From the NCBI GenBank assembly GCA_021812205.1, contig JAKAOJ010000028.1, positions 1 to 5,321 on the forward strand: DNA of 5,321 bases, given 5' to 3'. The stretch comes from Microcaldota archaeon (lineage in GTDB: Archaea; Micrarchaeota; Micrarchaeia; Micrarchaeales; Micrarchaeaceae). The stretch's first letter is position 1. The number at the start of each line of letters is the position of its first letter. A program made the position numbers and the translations under genes. The notes beneath the pieces are model-generated. The model saw nothing but the letters and a program-made list of their open reading frames with translations. It did no database searches and was not told the DNA's origin. Shown piece by piece: positions 1 through 4,729 of the stretch.

Positions 1-487
1 CCATGAGTACCGTAGTAACTATTAGGGAGTTGACGTAGCGCATGCGCTCGAAGTATCTGGTAGGGCCTTTGCCGCCTTTGAATAGCAGCAGGTATGCAAC
101 TCCGACAAGGCCGCCGATGAATAGGTACTGGCTGACTTTCAGGCTTTCGCGCAGGAAGATGAAGGCCAAAAGCACAGTAAATACCGATGGAAGCGTGCTT
201 AGGACCGGGCTTGCGACTGATACGTCGCCATGCTTGTACGTCCTGGCGGTCAGAAGGTATGTCGCTGTTGAGGTGAGGCTCATGACGTACATGACAAGCA
301 GTTCCTGGATGGTGATGTTGAAGTTGGCCAATGGTATGAGCAGCAATGACACCACTGCTATAAGGAGGGTGGCATCGCTGCTGTATGCAGATGCGTGCTC
401 GTTCCTCAGTGCGAGCTTCTCGACTAGCGTAGCGGTGCTCATGAGCACTGCTGAGATTATTACCAGGTAGTACCAGGCAATTATCAT
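1..487 (-). CDS. EamA/DMT-family membrane transporter, N-terminal part (3' truncated by window edge)
   Basis: The frame starts at an ATG at 487-485 and stays open to the left edge, giving 162 residues without a stop. The translation is very hydrophobic. Likely membrane segments are at residues about 3-22, 38-55, 62-82, 89-111 and 118-136. This five-helix block matches one EamA repeat of the drug/metabolite transporter superfamily. The most typical stretch runs from about residue 86 to 136: a HGDVSVASPVLSTLPSVFT segment, then LRESL with the conserved Glu, then a glycine-rich last helix. A charged loop (GGKGPTRYFERMR, 138-150) leads into what may be the second repeat. Family members are inner-membrane exporters or importers of small metabolites; the substrate cannot be read here. 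A palindromic TATA box is centred about 24 bp upstream of the ATG, so the mRNA is probably leaderless. The gene lies just downstream of tRNA-Gln on the same strand. Confidence 0.85.
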   Translation of the reverse strand, partial: MIIAWYYLVIISAVLMSTATLVEKLALRNEHASAYSSDATLLIAVVSLLLIPLANFNITIQELLVMYVMSLTSTATYLLTARTYKHGDVSVASPVLSTLPSVFTVLLAFIFLRESLKVSQYLFIGGLVGVAYLLLFKGGKGPTRYFERMRYVNSLIVTTVLM

Positions 488-504
488 TTGGTTCCCTGCT
501 GTGA

Positions 505-516
505 TTTATATATAAA
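505..516 (-). promoter_or_regulatory. Palindromic TATA box for the DMT transporter gene
   Basis: The 12-base sequence TTTATATATAAA is a perfect palindrome and fits the archaeal TATA consensus. Its centre is about 24 bp upstream of the transporter ATG at 487, which puts the expected transcription start at or next to the start codon. It lies only five bases beyond the 3' end of tRNA-Gln. No convincing BRE is visible upstream, where the tRNA acceptor sequence occupies the space. The role is inferred from position and sequence. Confidence 0.6.
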
Positions 517-520
517 GCCG

Positions 521-593
521 TAGCCCCGACCGGATTCGAACCGATGTACGCGGGTCCAAAGCCCGCGGTCCTTGGCCGCTAGACGACGGGGCT
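521..593 (-). tRNA. tRNA-Gln (anticodon UUG)
   Basis: The minus strand folds into a full cloverleaf. The acceptor stem is AGCCCCG (593-587) paired with CGGGGCT, with discriminator A at 521. The D stem is GTCT/GGAC-type with loop AGCGGCCAA. The anticodon stem is GCGGG/CCCGC around loop CTTTGGA, giving anticodon TTG (UUG). A four-base variable loop GTAC follows, then T stem ATCGG/CCGGT around loop TTCGAAT. There are 72 bases plus the discriminator, no intron, and no encoded CCA (the next bases are CGG). The A1-U72 first pair is the archaeal tRNA-Gln feature recognised by the GatDE amidotransferase, since archaea generally make Gln-tRNA through Glu-tRNA(Gln). It sits between the GNAT gene and the transporter gene, all on one strand. 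Confidence 0.96.
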
Positions 594-621
594 GGCAACG
601 TTACCTATTTGCCCGCCTCGC

Positions 622-629
622 TTTAATAA
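622..629 (-). promoter_or_regulatory. Probable TATA box for tRNA-Gln
   Basis: On the minus strand this reads TTATTAAA, an imperfect match to the archaeal TATA box. Its centre is about 32 bp upstream of the mature tRNA 5' end at 593, which predicts a start near 600 and a leader of about 7 bases to be removed by RNase P. It lies in the only free gap between the GNAT stop (645) and the tRNA. Read-through from the upstream operon is the alternative. Confidence 0.4.
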
Positions 630-644
630 GGTGACGCTCAGGCT

Positions 645-1091
645 CTACGATTGCTTTCGCTGCTCTGCGGCACGTGTCATCCAGACCTGCCTGCTCTTCC
701 TGAATCCGAGCCTGCGGTAGAACAGTATTGCGCCTTTGTTCGTCCGCGGGGTGGTCAGGAACAGAGTTATGTAGCCGCGCTTCTCGAACCATTCCTCCGC
801 AGCCTGCACCAGCATACGCCCTATGCCGAGGTGCCTGTAGCGCTTCCTGACAAACATTTCTTCTATGTAGCCGAATCCTTTAGGGCCGGGGCCGTAGCTG
901 ACGTAGGAGAGCATTATGAAACCTGCCGGCTCTTTGTTATGGTATGCCAGGAGCGTTTCTGCACCGGTCCGCATCAAGTGGAACCGCTCCTTCCTGTGCC
1001 GCTCCTCTGGGTAGAGGCCGTTGTAGAGCTCCCTAGTGGTGCCTGTGTCAGAAGGCAGCGCCCGCCTTATGGTGATGCCGGAATGCTGCAT
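645..1091 (-). CDS. GNAT-family N-acetyltransferase
   Basis: A 148-residue protein with the complete single-domain Gcn5-related N-acetyltransferase pattern. An N-terminal strand (GITIRRALPSD, 5-15) leads into the first helices. A central strand (AGFIMLSYV, 56-64) and YIEEMFVRKRYR (75-86) come before the acetyl-CoA pyrophosphate loop R-H-L-G-I-G (86-91), the family motif A. Motif B is NKGAILFYRRLGF at 118-130. Length is normal for the family. These enzymes move an acetyl group from acetyl-CoA to an amine on a small molecule or protein; the acceptor is not predictable here. The ATG at 1091 lies six bases after the proS stop and is in the same frame as proS, with that TGA just three codons upstream, so no longer start is possible. 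No clear ribosome binding site is seen, which fits translational coupling as the last protein gene of the operon. The stop is TAG at 647-645. Confidence 0.88.
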   Translation of the reverse strand: MQHSGITIRRALPSDTGTTRELYNGLYPEERHRKERFHLMRTGAETLLAYHNKEPAGFIMLSYVSYGPGPKGFGYIEEMFVRKRYRHLGIGRMLVQAAEEWFEKRGYITLFLTTPRTNKGAILFYRRLGFRKSRQVWMTRAAEQRKQS

Positions 1092-1097
1092 ATGCGG

Positions 1098-2549
1098 TCA
1101 GTATGATTTTGCAAAGTTAACGATGAATTGGGCGTCGTTGCCGCAGCGTATGCACTTCTTCCCTTTGGCTGCTGCCTGCTCTTCATCAGGCATGTTTGTA
1201 GCCTTGGCACCCGTCTCGTCCTTTATCTTGCCTTCGCACTCCGCCGAGCCACACCATGGCGCCTGGGCGAAGCCCTTGCCTACCTTGCTCTTCAGCTCGT
1301 CGTAGTCCTTGACTTTGAAGGTGTGTGCTTTCATGAACTCGTTGGCCCTGTTGTACAGGTTCTCGTGAATGGCCTCAAGGGTCTTTGCGATCTCTGGCTT
1401 CAGTTGCGACAGCTGCACAGGCTCCTTTGCTCCCGTGTCCCTCCTGACTATTACAACCGACTGCGCCTCCAGCTCGCGCTTGCCTGCTTCTATGCGCACA
1501 GGCACGCCCTTTATTTCCCATTCGTTGAATTTCCATCCTGGCGAGTACTCGTCCCTTGCGTCAACATAGACCCTGAAGTCGCTCCCCAGGGCGGCCCGGA
1601 CCTTCTCCGCATAATCAAGTATTTCGGCCTTGTTTAAATTGGTGTATATAGGAACGACTACGACCTGTATGCGGGCTAGCTTTGGCGGCAGGACGAGCCC
1701 CTTGTCGTCGCCATGCATCATCACCATGGCGCCCAGCTCCCTTGTGGATATGGCATATGTGTTTTGGTAGGCGTATTTCCTCTTGCCATCCTTGTCTATG
1801 AACTGTATGCCGTATGCCTTCGCAAAGTTCTGCCCGTCGCTGTGGTGGTCCGGCCCCTGGATGTTCCATCCGTCAGGCATAAGGTGCTCTATGCTGTATG
1901 TTGCCACTGCACCTGCGAACTTCTCAGTATCTGTCTTCCTGCCCCTTACCCCTGGAAGTGCAAGATAGTCACGCAGCACCTTTTGGTATATGCCGAGTAT
2001 TACATCGCGCTCTGCTTCTGCCTCTTCTGAGGTGGCGAAGGCGCTGTGCCCTTCGTTCCATAGGAACTCGCGGCTCCTGAGCAGCGGTGTAGGGTGCTTG
2101 AACTCCCACCTGACAACGCTGGCCCAGATGTTGAACTTTATGGGAAGGTCACGCCAAGACCGCACCCACTTGGCGAAGCTGTCGTACATTATCGCTTCTG
2201 ATGTAGGGCGCACTGCGAGGCGCTCGCTGAGCTCTGTCTTGCCTGCATGCGTGACCCATGCCACTTCGGGTGAGAAGCCCTTCACATGCTCTTTCTCCAT
2301 TTCCAGAAAGCGCTCAGGTATGAGCAGCGGGAAATATACGTCCTGCACACCTGCAGCCTTGAACATTAGGTCAGTGACTTCCTTTATTGTGTCCCAGGCA
2401 AAATACGCATCTGGCCTGTAAACTAGCATGCCCGATACTGCGCTGTAGTCCACAAACTCAGAATTGATAATTACCTGCGTGTACCAGTCGGTAAGGTTAT
2501 CGGCTTTCTTGGCCGTGAGCTTGAACTTCTTCTCCTCGCCCTCTTCCAT
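1098..2549 (-). CDS. proS: Prolyl-tRNA synthetase, archaeal/eukaryotic type
   Basis: This 483-residue class II synthetase attaches proline to tRNA-Pro in the cytoplasm using ATP. The catalytic domain covers about residues 15-290. Motif 1 lies around FPLLIPERF (73-81), the proline/ATP-contacting loop RPTSEA is at 114-119, and motif 2 starts at R147-W-E and continues through R158-S-R-E to about 171. Motif 3 contains T269-R270 and HGDDKGLVLPP (279-289). An anticodon-binding domain follows (about 295-395). A C-terminal zinc module has Cys433, Cys439, Cys466 and Cys469, and the chain ends in Ser-Tyr; this end is the mark of the archaeal/eukaryotic-type enzyme, which lacks the bacterial editing insert. 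Length is normal. A loop usually close to GTSH reads QGPDHHSDGQNF at 231-242, keeping the His at 236. The ATG follows the proline dehydrogenase TAA with no gap, and GGGTG (2559-2555) five bases ahead of the ATG serves as ribosome binding site. Confidence 0.97.
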   Translation of the reverse strand: MEEGEEKKFKLTAKKADNLTDWYTQVIINSEFVDYSAVSGMLVYRPDAYFAWDTIKEVTDLMFKAAGVQDVYFPLLIPERFLEMEKEHVKGFSPEVAWVTHAGKTELSERLAVRPTSEAIMYDSFAKWVRSWRDLPIKFNIWASVVRWEFKHPTPLLRSREFLWNEGHSAFATSEEAEAERDVILGIYQKVLRDYLALPGVRGRKTDTEKFAGAVATYSIEHLMPDGWNIQGPDHHSDGQNFAKAYGIQFIDKDGKRKYAYQNTYAISTRELGAMVMMHGDDKGLVLPPKLARIQVVVVPIYTNLNKAEILDYAEKVRAALGSDFRVYVDARDEYSPGWKFNEWEIKGVPVRIEAGKRELEAQSVVIVRRDTGAKEPVQLSQLKPEIAKTLEAIHENLYNRANEFMKAHTFKVKDYDELKSKVGKGFAQAPWCGSAECEGKIKDETGAKATNMPDEEQAAAKGKKCIRCGNDAQFIVNFAKSY

Positions 2550-3416
2550 TTAGGCACCCTTTCTCTCGAATAAAGACCGTAATAGTAGTTTGAGATGCCC
2601 AGCTTCTTTAAGCCTTCTGTATGAGTAGGGAATCCATTCCTCCCCAAAAGGGACGTAGACGGAGACCTTTTCGCCCTGCTTCGCCAGCTCTTCGATGAAA
2701 CCGTTCCTTATCCCCTTGAGCATCGCGTATGTGACGTCCTTGTGGGCGGTCTTGTTGGCTTTGAGCGCCATATCGATCATTGTAAGGTCGTGGGTGGCTA
2801 TGGTGAACGACCGCCCTTTGCCGAAAAGCAGGCTCATCAGCTTGGCAAAGTTGTCCGTTACCTCGGCCCTCGTGGCATAGCCCTTGCTCCTGCTGCTTGT
2901 ATAGGCACCCTTCACTAGTCTGATTGTGGCTCCGCGCTTCAGCAGCGATAGCAGGTCCTTCTCGCTTCTTTTCAGGTAAGCCTGTATGCATATGCCGCAC
3001 ATGTCCCCGTACATATGCGAGGTGTAGATTTCTATGGTGTCGTCGACGTATGTTGATTCTTCCATGTCGACCCAGACAAACACCTTGGCGCGCCTGGCCG
3101 CAGCCAGTATCTCGGCGTAATTCCTTTCGGCTACGTCTTTCCCAATGAGCAGGCCAAGCTGGGTCATCTTGACTGATATGTCTGCCGATGATTTGGTCTG
3201 CTCTATGTAGCGTATCAGGCGCATGTACGTGTCAACTGCATGCTCCACCTTGTACTGTTCTGTATATGCTTCCCCAAGGTAGTTTATTATCGCGCGCATG
3301 CCGTGATCATTGAGCTTCCTTGCTACTTCAAGCGCATTGTGGACCTCGGCGCCTGCCATCCACCTTCCGGCCAGGAGCTTCTCGGCAAAACCATTAAGCG
3401 ATGATAGCATTGTCAT
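2550..3416 (-). CDS. Proline dehydrogenase (FAD-dependent, monofunctional)
   Basis: A 288-residue protein matching the monofunctional proline dehydrogenase family, which oxidises L-proline to pyrroline-5-carboxylate with FAD and passes electrons to a quinone or other acceptor. Family landmarks appear in order: an N-terminal RWMAGAEV segment (18-25, usually R-F-V-A-G-E-T), YLGEAY (46-51), SVKMTQLGL (81-89) with the active-site Lys83, VDMEES (116-121), IQAYLKRSEKDL (144-155), RLVKGAY (166-172), ATHD (207-210), VYVPFGEEW (253-261) and Y264-S-Y-R267-R268-L. The Arg pair binds the proline carboxylate in known structures. Length agrees with bacterial monofunctional enzymes of about 300 residues, and there is no fused pyrroline-5-carboxylate dehydrogenase. 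The start ATG at 3416 overlaps the HAD stop as TAATG, with GTGAT just upstream as a partial ribosome binding site; Met3 (3410) is a possible second start. It is immediately followed by proS. Confidence 0.9.
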   Translation of the reverse strand: MTMLSSLNGFAEKLLAGRWMAGAEVHNALEVARKLNDHGMRAIINYLGEAYTEQYKVEHAVDTYMRLIRYIEQTKSSADISVKMTQLGLLIGKDVAERNYAEILAAARRAKVFVWVDMEESTYVDDTIEIYTSHMYGDMCGICIQAYLKRSEKDLLSLLKRGATIRLVKGAYTSSRSKGYATRAEVTDNFAKLMSLLFGKGRSFTIATHDLTMIDMALKANKTAHKDVTYAMLKGIRNGFIEELAKQGEKVSVYVPFGEEWIPYSYRRLKEAGHLKLLLRSLFERKGA

Positions 3417-4027
3417 TACATCACGCCGATCTTCTTCATTTCGCGCACAAGCTGCTTGTAGTTTGTGAAAACTATCCCATGTATGCCCAGCCTGCGCGCA
3501 CCTGATACGTTCTCTTCCATGTTATCTATGAATATGGTTTCTTCAGGCTCTGCGTGCATCTCCTTCAGCACCTGCCGGTATATGTTGGCATGGGGCTTGC
3601 ACATCCCCATCATGAATGATAGGAATGTCCTGTCGAATATTTTCGGGTTGAAATAGCCCCTGGCAGCAATCTCGTACCTGCTCCTGTTGTTGTTTGTAAG
3701 AAGCACCACCTTGTACATTTTGCGCAACCTCTTTATCAGCTGCTCGACCTTGACGTTCTTGCTTGCAAGGCGCTTGAACGCGTATGACCACTCCAGCTTT
3801 GTCTTAGGCAGGCCTACAGCTTTTGCGGCCATGGCCTCAAAGGAACGCATGGTAATCTTCCCAGATTCCAGCCGCGGCAGCAGTGATTTGAAGGCATGGC
3901 TGATTTTCTCAGGGGCTATGTTAGTTTTTGAGCTCAAATAGGCGTAGTACTCATATTCATTGTAGTTGATGAGCACTCCACCCAAGTCAAAGATTATGAG
4001 CTTGTACCTTCCTCCCAAGTCAATCAC
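3416..4027 (-). CDS. HAD-superfamily hydrolase (YihX-like, subfamily IA)
   Basis: With a GTG start at 4027 this is a 203-residue haloacid dehalogenase-type phosphatase. Motif I is IIFDLGGVL (residues 11-19) with the nucleophile Asp14; the usual second Asp is Gly16, as in the YihX-like group. A helical cap follows (about 25-90). Motif II is LLTNNN (Thr111), motif III is C-K144-P-H-A-N-I-Y, and motif IV is FIDNMEEN with Asp168 and Asn169, where relatives often have two acids. Such enzymes hydrolyse small phosphate esters; the substrate is unknown. The open frame extends to a TTG at 4153 and an ATG at 4093, but both overlap the upstream gene and add a low-complexity Ala/Gln-rich stretch with no HAD character. 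A TATA box centred about 27 bp upstream of the GTG supports a leaderless start at 4027. The stop TAA overlaps the proline dehydrogenase ATG, so the two are probably co-translated. Confidence 0.85.
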   Translation of the reverse strand: MIDLGGRYKLIIFDLGGVLINYNEYEYYAYLSSKTNIAPEKISHAFKSLLPRLESGKITMRSFEAMAAKAVGLPKTKLEWSYAFKRLASKNVKVEQLIKRLRKMYKVVLLTNNNRSRYEIAARGYFNPKIFDRTFLSFMMGMCKPHANIYRQVLKEMHAEPEETIFIDNMEENVSGARRLGIHGIVFTNYKQLVREMKKIGVM

Positions 4028-4050
4028 ACCATAAGTGGCGCAGAAAACGC

Positions 4051-4058
4051 TATAATTA
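4051..4058 (-). promoter_or_regulatory. TATA box for the HAD-proline dehydrogenase-proS-GNAT unit
   Basis: The minus strand reads TAATTATA. It overlaps the TAA stop (4058-4056) of the upstream 198-aa gene, and its centre lies about 27 bp before the GTG at 4027, the normal archaeal distance from TATA box to transcription start. This would give a leaderless message starting at the HAD GTG and continuing through the coupled downstream genes. The match is AT-rich and moderate, so it is a position-supported inference. Confidence 0.5.
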
Positions 4059-4652
4059 TGAGCCAGGGCTGCGCTCGCTGCTGCCTGTTGCATGCCCTGC
4101 TGCGCGCTCGAGCATGCGTCGCTCTGTATCGGATAGTATGCCTTCCTTGGCAAAGCTCTTCAGGGAAAGCACGAAGAGCGCTGCCTCTGCTCTCTCGTGC
4201 CCTGAAGCCAGCGTCTTTTCCAGTATGGCAGAGGGGTCTTTCTCTCTTACCTGCATGGACGCATCATCCGCCCATGCACCCATCACCCCAGAATAATGCA
4301 TTAAAGTGTATATTTCGTCGACTGCAAGTAAGAATTTGCGGAGCGACTCTATGCGCTGGGCGGTCTTGCTGTCGAATTTTGATGGATTGTCTTGCAGCTC
4401 CTTTATGTATGGGTCGTAGCGCTCGTGTATTCCGTCGCGCTCCCCAATCAGGTTGTTGACAACGAAGAGCAGGTTCTCGCCCTCCGACTGCCGGTCTGGC
4501 TGCGTTATCACAGACCCCTTAACATCCATCCTGCCTTCCTTTATCTCCCGCTCCGCTGCAAGTATTGCTTCATTTGCAAGCTCGTTCTTCAGCTTTATAA
4601 GCAGGTCGTTGCAGAGTATCCAGGCTGGCACTCCGGCGTCATCATCATCCAT
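4056..4652 (-). CDS. Uncharacterised acidic helical protein
   Basis: I do not recognise this 198-residue protein. It starts with an Asp run (MDDDD) and has no signal peptide or membrane segment. It looks soluble and nearly all helical: charged amphipathic stretches at about 13-45 (CNDLLIKLKNELANEA onward), 85-125 (a Lys/Arg/Glu-rich helix with RIESLRKFLLAVDEIYTL) and 140-185 (ILEKTLASGHERAEAALFV, then FAKEGILSDTERRMLERAAG). No Cys pairs, Walker motif or catalytic signature is visible. The chosen start is the ATG at 4652, about 11 bases after a good GGGAGG ribosome binding site; the GTG at 4661 is the alternative and would suit a leaderless message from the TATA box at 4686-4693. The frame is convincing because it fills the space between two promoters and keeps an even amphipathic pattern. 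It lies upstream of the HAD gene, 28 bases from its proposed start, and may be read separately or with it. Confidence 0.7.
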   Translation of the reverse strand: MDDDDAGVPAWILCNDLLIKLKNELANEAILAAEREIKEGRMDVKGSVITQPDRQSEGENLLFVVNNLIGERDGIHERYDPYIKELQDNPSKFDSKTAQRIESLRKFLLAVDEIYTLMHYSGVMGAWADDASMQVREKDPSAILEKTLASGHERAEAALFVLSLKSFAKEGILSDTERRMLERAAGHATGSSERSPGS

Positions 4653-4663
4653 GTTGGGCACAA

Positions 4664-4669
4664 CCTCCC
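4664..4669 (-). promoter_or_regulatory. Ribosome binding site for the 198-aa protein
   Basis: The minus strand reads GGGAGG followed by TTGTGCCCAAC and then ATG. The best ribosome binding match in the window, it is about 11 bases from the ATG at 4652 but only two from the GTG at 4661, which favours the ATG if the site is transcribed. The TATA box at 4686-4693 predicts a transcription start near 4663-4665, so the site may be only partly present in the message. Confidence 0.5.
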
Positions 4670-4674
4670 ATTAT

Positions 4675-4686
4675 GCACGTGCACGT
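4675..4686 (+). repeat. Tandem GCACGT repeat next to a TATA box (possible operator)
   Basis: Two direct copies of GCACGT lie back to back. They also create overlapping 10-base palindromes TGCACGTGCA (4674-4683) and ACGTGCACGT (4677-4686). The element sits on the downstream side of the TATA box at 4686-4693, between it and the expected start of transcription, where a bound repressor would block initiation. No regulator is encoded in the window, so an operator role is speculative. Confidence 0.3.
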
Positions 4687-4693
4687 ATAAATA
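4686..4693 (-). promoter_or_regulatory. TATA box for the 198-aa protein gene
   Basis: The minus strand reads TATTTATA, a close match to the archaeal TATA consensus, in the short gap between the threonine synthase-like stop (4730) and the next gene. Its centre is about 28 bp from the GTG at 4661 and 37 bp from the ATG at 4652. The opposite strand (TATAAATA) also fits a TATA box, but no gene is supported in that direction. Confidence 0.55.
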
Positions 4694-4729
4694 GCATTAG
4701 ATGCGCTTTCCCACCCAGAGTAAAGAAGC

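Noticed and set aside
42..470. 142-codon open frame on the plus strand
   Set aside because: It is antisense to the transporter gene, whose minus-strand translation has the hydrophobic EamA pattern. The plus-strand product has no recognisable domain.
594..644. Possible hairpin terminator after the GNAT gene
   Set aside because: Only short GCCT/AGGC complementarity is present with no T tract. A tRNA promoter explains this gap better.
651..1106. 151-codon open frame on the plus strand
   Set aside because: It is antisense to the GNAT gene, which shows full family motifs. Long antisense frames are expected from the codon use of this region.
1713..2030. Plus-strand frame starting with four histidines, resembling a tag
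   Set aside because: The CATCATCACCAT run is the reverse complement of codons in proS motif 3 (MVMMHGD), so it is a shadow and not a tag or vector sequence.
2608..3000. 130-codon minus-strand frame inside proline dehydrogenase
   Set aside because: It is an alternative frame of a gene with clear family motifs and no frameshift. The product is Gln/Arg-rich and without domain signs.
4028..4153. N-terminal extension of the HAD gene from TTG 4153 or ATG 4093
   Set aside because: It overlaps the upstream gene, is low-complexity, and lies before a TATA box that fits a GTG start at 4027. The ATG at 4093 cannot be fully excluded.
4686..4693. Divergent plus-strand promoter (TATAAATA)
   Set aside because: No plus-strand gene is supported downstream; the frames there are antisense to the threonine synthase-like gene.
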